This document shows, piece after piece, positions 1 through 12,894 of a DNA stretch of 64,000 bases. The notes beneath the pieces were generated by a model that saw only the letters and a list, made by a program, of their open reading frames with translations, was not told the origin of the DNA and made no database searches. The translations under genes were made by a program, and so were the position numbers. The stretch covers positions 62,001-126,000 of the forward strand of contig JAQGBZ010000130.1 of NCBI GenBank assembly GCA_034687125.1, read 5' to 3'. The stretch's first letter is position 1, and every line of letters begins with the position of its first letter. The DNA is from Neelides folsomi (lineage: Eukaryota > Arthropoda > Collembola > Neelipleona > Neelidae).

Positions 1-139
1 GATATTGATTTTCAATTTTTGATTATTTGTATTTTTATAATTTGATTTTTAGAAAATTTCAAAATAGTTAGAAATATTAAATTAGAATTTAGTTAAATTA
101 GTTTAAAAGCTCTTAATGCATCAAAAATTAATTCTCAAG

Positions 140-3036
140 TGTCAATAATCCTTTTGTTTCAATGTCTCCCTTCTTTGAACAGAGTTTCTTTCAACGTGCA
201 ACTGAAGCTCACGGTCGCGAATGTCTTCTCAAAGGCCTTGAGGATTTCTTGGACGAATGCATTATTTTTCCACCTGGAGAATTTGAAGATTCAAATCTCA
301 TTCCAATGCACAAACTCAGAACTAAAACCAGGGAACTTTTCTTAAGGAAGCAATTGAGAAAAGTTTCGTTGCAAAGTTGTAATATACTAAATGAACCCGA
401 TCTCCCGCTTCATTTAACAATTGATGGTGAATTTATAAAAATGATTTTTTAAACAAATAATTCATTGCATTATTTTAAACATTATTATGAACATTTTAGA
501 CGGGAATCCGATGAATAGAGATCCATTTATTCGTACCGGAAGACCATTCGGCGGCGCCATCGACGATTTAAAATATCGCTACAATTTGTATAAATCTGAC
601 ATCACCGACTCTTTTAATCTTCAATGTGTGGCGACTGTTTGTTTCTTGTATTTCGCATCAATAGCCCATGTCATTACTTTTGGAGGACTCTTAGGTAAAT
701 GCTTTTTAATTATTAGTAAAATAAAAGTAAAATATTTAATAGCAGTTTTGTTATGTTCTTTCTTAATTTAATAGATTTTTCATTTTTTAATAATTCCAGG
801 AGAAAAAACGGACAATCAAATCGGAATCAGTGAAACAATCGTGGCATCGTCTTTTGCTGGAGCATTTTTTTCACTTACTTCAGGGCAACCGCTATTACCA
901 ATCAACCCAACAGGGCCTTTGCTTCTATTTGACGAACTTCTTTACAAGTTTTGTCGAAGTCATGAATTTGAATATTTGACGGTCCGCGTTTGGATTTCTC
1001 TCTGGGTTGGACTAATCACACTCATCCTTGTGGGATTCGAAGGGAGCGTTTTGGTCAAAAGATTCACGCGTTTCACTCAAGAAATCTTTGCAAATTTCAT
1101 CTCTGTCATTTTCACTTATGAGAGCATTCACTGTTTAATGCAAGTGTATGAAGTTCATCCGCTCAAGTTTGTTGTGCCAACTTTTTCTTCTGTTTCTCTT
1201 TTACCCATCGATCCATTTAACGATACAAGCACGTGAGTAATCAATAAAGTTTTTAATATAGCATTTTAAACCTCTTGATCATTTCATAATTAATGATAAA
1301 TAATGTGTTTTTGTAATGGCTAAATTATGATTATTTTGGGCAGTTTTCCAGGAAATCCAATTGATAATCTTGGAGGAGATATGGGAGATTTGGACCATCA
1401 GCCGAACACTGCTCTGCTTTCAACATTCCTCATGCTCGGAACTTTCTTCTTTGCATATTTTCTTAAAATGTTTAAAAACAGCATTTTCTTGCCTGACCGG
1501 GTAATTAATTAATAACATTAAAACCATCAAATGATAAACAATCCAAAACTCTAAGCAATTTCAGTTAACACGAAAATTGAAATTGAGCAGATCTAATCAT
1601 TATTAGATTATAAAAATGTTTTATTAAAGACTTTAATTAGTTTGATCGCTATCTTAAAATAAATATCTTTATTTTTAGGTACGAATTTTATTGGGAGATT
1701 TCAATGTTCCAATCGCAATAGCAATAATGGTCGCAATCGACTACAACATAGCGGACGAAATTTATACTCAAAAGCTCAAAGTCCCCACCGGCATTGAACC
1801 ATCAAGGCCTGAATTAAGAGGTTGGATCATTTCCCCTTTCGGGTCAAAAGGAGATTTTCCTTTATGGCTTATTTTCGCTACCGCCATTCCTGCAATCCTC
1901 GTTTCGATAATCGTATTTATGACCATCGAAATTTGCGAGTGAGTTATTATTTATTTTCAGAAATTAACGATTACAATTGAAGAATTAAATCTACTAATTA
2001 AATCTTTTAATTTTTGATTTATTAAAAATTTATTACAATAATAATTTGTTCAGATTATTGATAAGCAAAATGAAAGTAAGAAAAGGATCCGGATTTCATT
2101 TGGATCTCATAATTATTGGAATTATCAACATTGTGAATTCTTTCATTGGAGCCTCTTGGGTTTGCGTTGCCACTTTGAAGGCTCTGGCTCATGTTGCGGC
2201 TTTGACTGTTTATTCTGAAAATAATCCGCCTGGGCAAAAACCAACAATTGTAAAAGTCAGAGGTTTGTAAACAATTTCATGGATATCATTTTCATAAATA
2301 TAGATTCTAATTCAACTATCATGCATACATTTTAATCAATTAATTAAGAATATTAATAAACTGAATTATTAATTTTTATTAGATTAAACAATCCTTTTTA
2401 TTTTTGATAGAACAACGCGTGACTGTTTTCATCGTGAGTATTTTGGTGGGATGTTCAGTCGCAATGGGGAGTTTGTTGAGGAGAATTCCATTGGCTGTAC
2501 TTTTTGGTGTTTTCCTTTACATGGGAATTACGTCTTTTGGAATTACACAACTTTTTGCTCGATTTCAATTAATTTTCATTCCCGCGAAAAATCATCCGAA
2601 CGTTGTTTATACGCGGAAGGTATAAACTTATAAAATATATCTTATATCTTGGTTACATTTACTTTACATGTGTAAATTGATTAAATTATAATGTTATTTA
2701 AATAATAAAATAATGTGTCACGGAAAATTATTTTTTAAATTACTACTTTTAGGTTCGAACTTGGAAGATGCATGTTTATACAGGGATTCAAATCGGAGTT
2801 TTGGGACTTCTCTGGACTGTGAAATCTATTAAGGAAATTTCTCTCTTTTTTCCATTTGTCCTCATGATGCTAGTTCCAATAAGACACCAACTTAAGCATT
2901 TTTTTTCGCAAATCGAACTTGATGCGGTAAGAATTATAAATTCAAACCATCACACCAAATAATTAAAATTTAGTATAATAAATTTTCAAAATTATTTTAG
3001 TTGGACGGTGATGGATCAGAAGCGAAAGCACAGTAA
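140..3036 (+). CDS. SLC4-family bicarbonate/anion transporter, 3' part (N-terminus outside window)
   Basis: Membrane transporter exchanging or cotransporting bicarbonate. I join nine exons with GT-AG borders: 140-426, 500-694, 800-1232, 1344-1500, 1679-1938, 2054-2262, 2411-2619, 2753-2926 and 3001-3036. All phases agree. The first exon carries the end of the cytoplasmic domain (a FLDE...PPGEF stretch, like the family's FLD..PPGEW). The second has the SLC4 signature TGRPFGG and FGGLLG. The third has the QPLLPINPTGPLLLF region and FEGS. Later exons carry several hydrophobic segments and EQRVT. The tail after the last membrane segment is very short and ends DGDGSEAKAQ. The upstream cytoplasmic domain lies outside the window. 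AE-type exchanger versus Na-coupled transporter cannot be decided from this part. Family identity is secure. Confidence 0.93.
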
Positions 3037-3674
3037 CGATTTTAAGATCTAAATAATTCAAAGTGGATTAGGATTGTTCACTAAATTGTTAGATTAAGTT
3101 TTAAATTACTAGATTAATTATTTAATAGCTCAAATCTTGTTGGTAGAATTGGTAAGATAACTGACGAGAGGAACTTCACAATCTTCCTTTACTTGCAATA
3201 ATTCTAGCACTTGTTACCCAAAAAAGTCAAAGTACCTTCACATACATAAAGGGTTTCATAAATTACCAAATAAAATAAAATGGTAATTTTGATAATTTTA
3301 GTATTTTGCTCAATAGTTTCAAAATATTCAAATGGTAATAAAAGTAATAAATATAAACTTCTGTACCTTAATACAAAAAATTAGTCCCATCCAAATGAAT
3401 GACTACAGTTTTACTTACTTAATAAATATTAACATTAATAAATTAATTGCAATATAATAGTGAATAGTAAATTGTAAAATCCAATAATTTATCGAATAAC
3501 AATATAAATTGGTTAGAGAAGAAAGATCTTATGGTAAATATAAGAAAATCATGTAAATTTTGGTGTCAAAATAAATCTACTTTAATAATTAAAGATTATT
3601 ATTCATTTCACAATATAATTTTTATTCATAATAGTAAATCATGTACATAAATTTTCATTGAACTTAATAAATAA
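3037..3674. other. intergenic, no gene seen
   Basis: AT-rich sequence between the SLC4 stop and the 3' end of the small secreted-protein gene on the other strand. No ORF with coding character and no clear repeat. Confidence 0.6.
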
Positions 3675-4278
3675 TTATTTAAGTTTGGTGCAATCTTTCA
3701 AATTGGTTTGTATTTGTCCACTCGATTTCTTAGTTTTTGAATTTCCCTGATAGTGAACGGGGTTTTTGGAATTGTCAACTCCAGCACAGACATATTGTTT
3801 GCCACAACGATGAGTTTGATATTTTGAGGTATTCCGTATAAGTGTCATGACGTAGATTTTGTATTGTTCATTTCCCCAATAAAGGTTATTTGCGGCCCCA
3901 GATGTATACTTATGAAATCAACATTAAATATTATTAATATAATAAATAAGATTAATTAGAATAATATTGTAACCATATTATTACCTTATCAGTTGCTTTG
4001 TTAAAATCATCCTTAATTTTTGTAGTGACTCCCACCATGATCGAATTTACTTCTTTATTGCCATATTTAGATCCCAATTTTTTTTTGAGTTCTTTGTTCC
4101 AATCGTCATTGGTCCAATTTTCATATTGTGAGTTGGCTGGGCGAAGAACGTCCAAAATATGCTGGATTTGGAAATTGTTCCAATCTGACGAAACCGAATC
4201 CTTAAATATTGTTGTAAGGCAAACGAGTAAAAGTAATTTTGCAACCATATTGAACACAAATGAAAATTTCCTCTTCAA
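3675..4278 (-). CDS. small secreted protein of unknown function
   Basis: Two exons on the minus strand, 3985-4278 and 3675-3908, joined by a GT-AG intron in phase 0. The product is about 175 residues. A hydrophobic signal peptide follows the second Met (MVAKLLLLVCLTTIF), so translation may start at 4248 rather than 4278. The mature part is hydrophilic, Asn/Lys/Trp-rich early on, with three cysteines near the C-terminus (HRCGKQYVC and a final DCTKLK). I do not recognise a family. The short cysteine-bearing C-terminal half and clean splice support a real gene, probably secreted. It lies tail to tail with the SLC4 gene. Confidence 0.7.
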
Positions 4279-4812
4279 TATTCTAATGCAAAATTACCAT
4301 AAAACAACCTATTTATGCTTAAACATTGTTTGCACGAAGTTTTGGAATTGCAAATTATGGTGAATTCATTTTTATTTACTGATCGACTATGTAAACCTCA
4401 TTTGTGCAAAGTTGAATACATTTTACAGGTGATAATTTGCGGTGTATTATCTATTTCCCTTATTCATAATACTAATTGCGTGAACATTTTGGTATTTTAT
4501 CCTTGTAATAAATAAAAAAATTTATTAAATGAACAAATTATTTGAATTAATCATTAATGATATATGTATTGTGTGTAATCTGTATCGTATATTAGGTAAT
4601 ATTTGAGTAGCACAAAGCACAACGTTAATAACATACATGACATTTTATGTTACTATCTTATGATGTAAATGTAATAAATTTTTTAACAGTATTTTTGTTG
4701 ATGTGAGGAACATTTTGCATTATTACATAATTATTTTAAACTTAAAATTATAATAACAACTAGTGTTAACACCCACTAAAATTGATTTTTTAAGTACAAT
4801 AGTAATATTTGA
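4279..4812. other. intergenic, no gene seen
   Basis: AT-rich spacer between the promoter side of the small secreted-protein gene and the 3' end of the SLC1 gene. Nothing with coding character. Confidence 0.6.
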
Positions 4813-7011
4813 TTAGATTGATGACAAATCTTTAGGAATCACTTTCTCATTTTCTTTTGCATCTGAATCTGCTGCTTTTTCAATATGCTGAGATTCAAGT
4901 TCTTTTTTTGAAAAGTGTTGAACGATAGCTGTAGCATAGGCATCTCCCATTATATTATTTGTTGTTCTCATTCGATCCCTTTAAATAATTTTTAAAACGA
5001 AATAATTCACTAGTATATCTGTTTGAATGATAAAATGAAAGAACTTACATGAACCAATCAATTGTTAAAAGTAAGCCGACATCTCTTGTTGGAACATTAA
5101 TGGCGTTAAGAATGATGAACATCAAATACAGAGATGCGCTTGGAGCAGTTGCTTAAAACAAGCAAATTCAATTAGATTTAAAAATAATTAAAGTACTAAT
5201 GTAAATACGAATAAGTTTATTTTTGTTTCCTTTTTACCTGTAGCGACTGACACGGCCGTTGCCGTTAAGCTATAAGATTATATTTTAAAATGCAATTTTA
5301 ATTTTAAATATTAATTTTCATGATTATTCACCAAACACTCATATAATCTCCAATTCCTAATGGGATGTTATTCATTTGAGCAATGAATATTGAGGCCACT
5401 GACACAAACAAAGCTGTTCCATCCATGTTAACGGTTGCACCAATAGGAACAACAAACCGTGAAATTCGCGTATCAATCTTCAATTTTTCGTCGAGACATT
5501 TCAAAGTTATTGGAATAGTCGCGGCCCTTAAATCAATAAGATTAAGTTTTTGCGCATTAAAAATAAAACAAAAGTATTATCATTTTTTATCTACGATGAA
5601 GCTGAAGCAAAAGCGGTCATAATTGCAGGGAGAATCCCAACGTAAAACTTGAATGGATTTTTCTTTAAAATAATAAAGTAGATGAGTTGACTAAAAATCC
5701 ATTGATTTAGGAATATTCCAATTGTAACTGTCAAGATGAACATTCCCAATTGTCCCGTTGTTTCCAAAATATTTGTAACTTCGAGGATTTTTGTTGTAAT
5801 TATGCTTGCCACGCCGATAGGTGTCAGCCTAAAATAAGATTGAAAACCCATTTTATAAATAAATAAATATTAATTAACTTAAATTATATAATATCCAATT
5901 TATTAATTCAAAACACAAAATTGTACAAAAATTGCAATTCTGTATATTTTAATCATATTAGGTATACTTTACCAAATGGCAATTGAAATCATTTTCATTG
6001 TAACTTCATCAATGCTTTTGGCAACATCTAAAAATATTTTAGCTTTCGCGCCTACTAATGAAATCGCTGTTCCAAAAAATATCGCAAAACTCATCACGCC
6101 CAAAGTATTTGTTCCCGATCTGTATTAAAAGCAAAATTTTAAATTCGTTATTAATTCTAAAGTTATAATAATGGCTAATTAAAAATAATATTACCGAATA
6201 ATGAGCTTTTTAAGCAGCCGTGAAGTCGAATTTCCGTCAACATTTTCTCGATAATATAGCGTGGATGACTGAAAGATTAAAACTGTATAGAATTGTATGA
6301 AAGCGAATATCATATCATATTGTATCAATTATATTTAGGTAGTTATTTCAAAATTAAAGTTTAAAAAATATTACTTGTTGGAATAAAGCTGAAAACAAGT
6401 TATTGGGAACAATATTCCGACCAAGATCAAGAAAATTGTCTAATACAGTGTTTTTTCTATCCATCTTAATTAAATCAGTATTTAACAAAGTTTCATTTGG
6501 TGACAAAGATAAAAATGAACTTCCTGGCTGAATTAAAGCAACGAGGCAAATACCAAGAAGTGAATTAAATACAGATGTTGTCAGGAAATAAAGTAACGTT
6601 CTTCCTGCAATTTTTCCATTTGACTTTGCCTCCAAACTTGCAGACCCTAAAATAAAGTATTTGGTTATTTTAGTAGTTTTAATTAAATGTTAAAATAATT
6701 ATAAATTGTCAAACTATGATATTTGAAATTTATTGAATTTTGGAACTTTACCAACTAATAGGCTGAAAAATACTACAGGGATGATCATTGATTGAAGACA
6801 TCGGATGAAAATTTCTCCAGGGTATGAAAGAAGTTCTTTAACTTCATCATTTATTGTATAAGGTTTTAAAGTAGTTCCTGTAAATATAAATCGTGCATAA
6901 TTGTTTTTAAAAGAAAAATTTTGGTTTACCTAAAATGAGCCCAAGTAGAACTCCAATAAGTGTCGATGTTAAAAAGAAGTTATAGAAAATTATCTTTTTA
7001 ATTGAGTCCAT
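4813..7011 (-). CDS. SLC1-family excitatory amino acid (glutamate/aspartate) transporter
   Basis: Sodium-coupled acidic amino acid transporter of the plasma membrane, complete in ten exons: 6930-7011, 6752-6877, 6375-6646, 6195-6268, 5973-6119, 5595-5828, 5332-5526, 5238-5269, 5049-5151 and 4813-4978. All phases agree; the product is 476 residues. Visible hallmarks are YPGE in TM2, WLTPIGVASI in TM5, QLGM, the KNPFKF segment before HP1, GATVNMDGTALF in TM7, and in TM8 DWFMDRMRTTNNIMGD. The Asp, Arg, Asn and Asp that EAATs use for substrate and Na+ are all kept, so acidic substrates are likely. The HP1 serine motif is altered (ASASSAATIP against the usual SSSSATLP). An NST sequon lies in the large extracellular loop. 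The start Met precedes KKIIFYNFFLTSTLIGVLLG, a normal TM1. Confidence 0.93.
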
Positions 7012-7386
7012 CGTATTTTAATGCCCGTTAGCTTCTTTGTAAATTATTTATATCCAAATGCGAATTGCCAAATGTGAGAGCAAGTGTGAGGAAATGAAAC
7101 GAATTAGAAACAACTTTAAATGAGGGATGAATACATGTTGTATGTTCAATTGAAATTTAATTCAATTTAATTCGGTTAACATCATTTACTAATTTGTTAT
7201 CCCATAAAAGATGTTACTATTTATACCTTTATAAAATGAGATTATGGATATATCTTATTATAGGATATATAATCTTTTGTAAAAATCTACCATGGTATAC
7301 TATTTTTAATCTTTATTTCGCGAATAAACACTATTTTTATTTAAGGAATAAAAACAAGTGAAGTTTGCAAGATAATAAAATTACTT
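7012..7386. other. intergenic, promoter side of SLC1 gene
   Basis: AT-rich spacer between the SLC1 start codon and the IR stop codon. No ORF or repeat recognised. Confidence 0.5.
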
Positions 7387-10303
7387 TTAAAATTTAAATC
7401 TTCTAAATCTCAATTTTTCAATTAAAATAATTAAAATTGATGCTGAATGGCCAATAATTAAAATAATAAAAGGCAAAAAGACTTCCATAATTTTAAATTT
7501 ATCTTTGTTAATTCCATCTATCTTTTCGTTGCATTGAAATGAAGTGTCTTGTATATATCTTTGTCCCAGAAGACTCATAATTCCAAATTCTTGCATTCTA
7601 ATGATTCTTAAACCAATAAAATGAAATAATTTGATAGTTCAGAATTGTTCATTATTTTATTTAAGTTTGCATTATTACTTTAAATTGAAGAGAGATCTTA
7701 GAGGAAATCCACGTTTGACAATCATGCTTTCTCTAACTCTTTTTTCCTCAAGGTTAACTTCATGAATTGAATGGCAAAACTTTATAGTATTATTTTGCTC
7801 GGAATTAATAATAGGGTAAAAAGAATCACTGATTGTTATTAAAGCTTCTTTTGACCCGCTAATACCACTAAACATTTTGTTTAACAAATAAGAAATTTCA
7901 ACATTACTTTCATTTTCATTCCGTTTTTTAATGAAATCGTTTTCTTCTAATTCCTGAATTAAAAAAATTATTAATATATGATACTACAAATATATTTCTT
8001 TCAAATGAGTTATTTATCATTACTTTTATCACAAATTTTGTTGATGGGATATGGTTATCACTGTAAAAAGTGAAGGAATTCGATAAAAGATCATTGAATG
8101 ATTTTATTGGAAGAAATTCAACTAAAAAGTTATTATGATTTTATTATTATTGAACTAAAATGCTTTTTCTAAATTCTAAATATAACTTTGCATTGAAACC
8201 ATATTTGTTATTATTACCGCTTAAAATTGATACAAGAGCCGCTGAATAAGCAGCATAAAGGATAATTGCTGTCAAAAAACTTGTAATAAATAGAATTCTC
8301 ATTGAACTTGAAATTGGAGACAAATACCAGCCTGTAATCATTATCATATGTATAATATGTTTACAACGTCCACGAACAAGGACTCCTTGGGTGCCATTTA
8401 AAAAAATATTTATTTAGTTTGCTATAGCAATGAATTTTTTAAATTACCCTTTGTTTAAATTAATAAAACAATAACGTTAACTCTCTAAATAAAAGACTTA
8501 TGTTTAGGCAAACTAAACAATTTTAGTTTTTAAAATGGCACCCACGGAGTCCAGCTCGTACGTGGTCCACGTATAACATCGTGATAACGTGAACCGAGAT
8601 GTTAATATTCAAAGTATTAGATTTACATTTAAGTAAATGAGTATACAAACCTTGTTGACATATAATACTTATTCCCCATAGATGAACATCATCACAAAGA
8701 GTTTCATCTCTTTTTTTCAACATTTCAACATTATTTTTTATTCTCTTGATAATTGATGCAGTAGTTATAATAAGAATAAATATTACAACCAATGAGAACC
8801 AAATTTCTTTAGAAAATGGTAATAAAAACACGTCTCGGATTGTATTGACTCTTGGTTGTTTGAAAAATGCAACAATTCTATAATAAAGTTTAAGATGATT
8901 ATAATAAATTACTTACATTATTAATTTATTAATATCATTTTCACCTATTTTGAAATCCCGGTAAAAGAAAAGTAATCCCATCACTTCCAGAAATCCTATA
9001 AAGAAGATTTTCTGATAAACCAATTATAATGTCTCCAGCGCCTGAATTTATTTCTCTTGCCATTCCAAGTAACGTTCCGTTTGGTCCTTCTTTTATATAA
9101 CTTGAACCTCTTTTAGCGATTTCTCTTATTTAATTAAGGGGACAAGAAAATTATTACGAGAAAATATAAATTAAGCAACTTAAAAATTAATTAATTTTTT
9201 ATGTATAAAATTTAAAAAACATACGAAAAATTGCAAACGTCTCTTAAATATCGATAAATTTCAACTTCAATGCCACTTTCAAATTCAGTTATTCTAGCTG
9301 TATTCTTAAATTTTGTTCCGTGAGGATAAGCTGGGTCATCCTATATTCAATATAGCATTAATTAAAATAAGTGATATTTCATAAAATCTTGAAATAAACT
9401 CTTTGAATTTTATTAACAAATTACAAGTGCAATTCCTATTATCGGAACTCTTTGTAAATTGGTTCTTCTTGAAATTTTTCCAATAAAATTATAAAAATTT
9501 ATTTGGTCAATCTTTGTCGTTTGAGAAAAAATTTGATTTTTAAAACTATATATTTCACTTAAAAATTGTGGAATATCATTTTGATATTTTAACTCAAATA
9601 AATTAAATGTGAAAGGAATATTTTTAAAATTCAAAATATTTGAATCAATAATATTTGAAGTTTCTGTATTGCAAATTATTATATAAGGATTCCAAAAAAA
9701 TCTTTCATTTTGAAAATCAATTAAGTTTCTTACCTAAAATTGTTAATTGTCAATTAAATAAAATTCTAATAATATATAATAATAATGAACTATTTAAGAA
9801 ATTGTGTAAGGAAAACGTTAAAAATAATTTTTAATGATTCAGTAAGTAGGTATGATATAAAAATAATTATTACTTTGTTATACAATGACGTTTGATTTTG
9901 TTCAATAAAAATAATTGCAACCCTCCAATCATTATAAGTAATATTATAATAATTCTCTATTTTGTTTAACGCAATTTGATTGCTATTCCAATATATTTGA
10001 TTATCAATCATATTGTTTTCATCTGTAATATTAATTTAATTTGTAAACATTAATGAATATGTGTACAATATATGTGTACAATATTTCAGATAACTATTTA
10101 TTATAATAAGATTTAATATTAAAACACAAATGATATTGGTATACATAAATATATTAATATCAATCTATGTATGTACTTGTTTCTATGAATATATCAAAAT
10201 TTGAGAATAAATTTATTGTAGATAAACAAGAATTTCCGATGTTGACATCAATAATTATTTGAAATAATATTAAAACATATAATACATGTTGTATAATTCT
10301 CAT
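7387..10303 (-). CDS. ionotropic receptor (IR), copy 1
   Basis: Variant ionotropic glutamate receptor, a chemosensory cation channel. Ten exons: 10177-10303, 9874-10022, 9425-9733, 9225-9340, 8945-9124, 8651-8877, 8218-8331, 8024-8121, 7679-7953 and 7387-7606. Phases agree throughout; the product is 604 residues. It starts with a signal-like MRIIQHVLYVLILFQIIID. The ligand-binding S1 half is followed by a first membrane segment (IWFSLVVIFILIITT), a pore region ending ICQQ, a third segment with AAYSAALVSIL (the iGluR SYTANLAAFL equivalent), an S2 half, and a last membrane segment (FLPFIILIIGHSASILIILI). Exon 1 was found by matching its NIGN..CL core to the paralogue at 18.4-21.1 kb. Compared with the paralogue, intron 6 is lengthened by a foldback element. 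Divergent IR; ligand unknown. Confidence 0.9.
8361..8576. mobile_element. foldback/MITE-like element in intron 6 of IR copy 1
   Basis: Two long imperfect inverted arms, about 8363-8430 and 8503-8574. The shared core reads GGACTCC-TGGGTGCCATTT on the left, and its reverse complement (AAATGGCACCCACGGAGTCC) lies on the right. An inner pair (TTTAGTTTGC and GGCAAACTAAAC) extends the pairing. The element contains no ORF. The IR paralogue's equivalent intron (19421-19522) has no such sequence and is about 200 bp shorter, so this looks like an insertion. Target-site duplication was not clear. Confidence 0.75.
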
Positions 10304-11639
10304 AATTCAATATAATTTAAAATTTTTTTGTATTTATAATTCCTAATAAAATAAAATTTCTTAAAGCTTTAATATAATTCACTATGAAATATTACTTTTA
10401 AAGACTACTGAAAATTTTACAAAATATTTACAACCTATCAGAATTTGAATAATCATATTCTATATATTATAAATATTAAAAAGCTTTGTGTATTGTTATT
10501 TTTAATGTTGTAAATATGTATATTAAGATATAAGCTATATTTCTTGAATATTTAGCATACCTAAATACCTATACCGATAATGTAATATGCATAAAAAGAA
10601 TTATCATTTTTTACCATTATAAATAATAATCCAATCTTGTCTATACGTAATGATGACGAGTTTTTTATCAAGATTCTACAAAGAATTGATGTCTCAATTC
10701 TTTTTCTTTTAACCTGATAATTCTTAAGTTGACAAGTAAAGTGTTCTCTTTAGAAAAAACACAGTTATCAAAAAGGAAAAGTAATTCATCCGTTCAAATT
10801 GATGGGAGAATTCAAAATGTGTGTAAAGTAGGTCTTAATGTTATGCATTGCAATAGTTTATCATACTGACTGAGTACTTATTAATAATATTCCCAAATTA
10901 TATGAATTACAGTAAATCAACATCAAGGACATCAACCCAATAAGTTTCTCAATTATATAGGTATAATAATTGAAACAATGAATGCATATTATGCTTAAAA
11001 ACTTCCAACACTCAACTGTTTTACTGATCTATCCCATATTATATAATCTCTCGTTTTAAAACATTGAGTGCATTTAATATTTTAATTGAAGATGATATCA
11101 TCCCTTATATGTAAGCAATGTAATATTTAGGTAAAAGTTCACTAATAATTATACTTTTACCTAAACTTTTACATTATCAGTATTTGAACTTTTTGCAAAC
11201 TATTGTTAAAGTTTTTGATCTACGATAAGTATGCTTATGAAAAATAATTCTTTTAAATTTACAGCGTATGACTAAACGTAACTATTTTTCTGCCCATTGA
11301 ATAAAATATAATATTAGCGCTTGAGTTCGATATAAAATCCGCTCAATCATAAATTGCAAATAAAATTAAAATTTATGACTCGTATGGTTGAAAGGAGTAG
11401 GACTTGTAATGAGCTCAATGCATTTTACACCCTAATCCAAATTTATTGCCAGCGGTCGAAAGGGCTTAAAAGGAATGGTAGATTTACTATGACCATTTTT
11501 TCTATGAATCACAACTTTCCATCTCGCTAATTCCCCTTCCTTTGCTAAATTCTTTATAATCTGAGCAGGTGAGATAAAAATGGTCTACAAGGGAGTTTCC
11601 CCTTTTATTACACTTCCCAAACACGTCATTGCTCAAGTA
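10304..11639. other. intergenic, promoter side of IR copy 1 and of FABP
   Basis: Very AT-rich. Holds no gene that I can see. A diverged repeat copy lies at about 10723-10820 (listed separately). Confidence 0.6.
10723..10820 (+). repeat. dispersed repeat copy A
   Basis: Shares TTGACAAGTAAAGTGTTC exactly, then ATCAAAAAG, AGTAAT and GAGAATTCAA in the same order, with a second copy at 17868-17960. Both copies have the same orientation. No coding potential. Confidence 0.55.
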
Positions 11640-11647
11640 TATATAAA
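11640..11647 (+). promoter_or_regulatory. TATA box of the FABP gene
   Basis: TATATAAA about 60 bp before the FABP start codon. The distance fits a short 5' UTR. Confidence 0.6.
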
Positions 11648-11707
11648 CTCAAATCCATTCAACCATTTTTTCTTTTCTAATTCAATTCCATTTTAAAATA
11701 TTAAATC

Positions 11708-12581
11708 ATGGCCTTCAATGGAAGATTCGAATTGATATCTTCTGTCAATTATGAAGAATATTTAAAGGCTGTTGGTAATTTGGATATTTAAAAATATTGT
11801 TTATTTCTTTTAAGTCCCAACTTTATTGAAATCTAATTTGTAATTCAAGATGTCCCAGAAGAGATCCGAAAGGCCGCTGTGGATTTTAAGCCGATTGTTG
11901 AAATTAGTCAAAATGGAGATCAATGTGATCAATTTACCATTAAGACAACGACTCCACTCAAAACGCAAGTTTTAACATTTAGCGTCGGTCAGGAGTTCGA
12001 AGAACTGACAGCAGATGGAAGAAAAAGTCTTGTGAGGATTATTTTATTTTAATATTATTGCTTGCACTGCATTTTACACTGCATTTTGCATTGCATTTGC
12101 ATATATTGATCTTTTATAAATGTATTGATCAGTAGTTGGATAATACATACTTGTAGTAAGTACACTATAAAGTGCATAACACTGCATGTATTCCATATTA
12201 TTTATTCATATATTTGTCTGTTGAAAAATATGTTGTACGTATGAAATGTAGTTTAACTATTGATTTTGTATGTTTTTATTAATTGAATTTTATTCTAATT
12301 TACAAAAATTAAAACTCATATTTTCCAATAGTCAAAAGTTGTTCTCGAAGGAGGCAATAAATTGGTCCACCATCAAAAAATCGGAACTTTGGACGGAACT
12401 ATTACGAGAGAAATGGGCGGAAATGAAATGACTGTTACTCTTGTTGGTGGCGGAGTAACTGCCACTAGAAAGTTTAAAAAGGTAAAAAAGATATCAAAAT
12501 ATTTTACCGCCTATATATATTAATATTCTTAATTATGATTGATATATTTTGATCTATTCATATTTTTTCTAGACCGCTTAA
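11708..12581 (+). CDS. fatty-acid-binding protein (FABP family, intracellular lipid-binding protein)
   Basis: Cytosolic carrier of fatty acids or retinoids. Four exons, 11708-11774, 11850-12031, 12332-12481 and 12573-12581. The last exon codes only Thr-Ala-stop. Product 135 residues, normal for the family. It starts MAFNGRFELISSVNYEEYLKAVG, like the F-G-[KR]-[FY]-x-L FABP entry signature. The middle has the strand motifs ISQNGDQ, FTIKTTTPLKT, FSVGQEFEE and DGRKS. The end has KVVLEGGNKLVHHQ and VTATRKFKK. The C-terminal R-x-Y pair that usually holds the carboxylate is R-x-F here. A TATA box lies upstream and an AATAAA polyadenylation signal at about 12624. Confidence 0.93.
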
Positions 12582-12894
12582 TTCAAATCCTAAGTCAAGT
12601 TTGTGGGGATTTCACTGACAATGAATAAAGTTAATATTATATAAAATCTTTAATAAAAAAATTTGAATACAAAAGTAAAGCTAAAGTTACATTGGAACTT
12701 ACCTACAGAACTACAGATACATACCATGAGGGAAGTGCTAACGACTATACTATATAAGTTGTAGTATTTTAAAATTACATATCATACATATGACGGAATC
12801 TAAACACTGAATTTGTACAAATAAAGGCTCATATTTGCCCCAAGCAGCTCGGAGCGTCAGGAAGTTCATTATGATTTAATTAAAATGTAAAATT

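Noticed and set aside
8523-8831. 102-residue open frame on the minus strand read as a separate gene
   Set aside because: It is IR exon 6 read through its donor into the foldback element.
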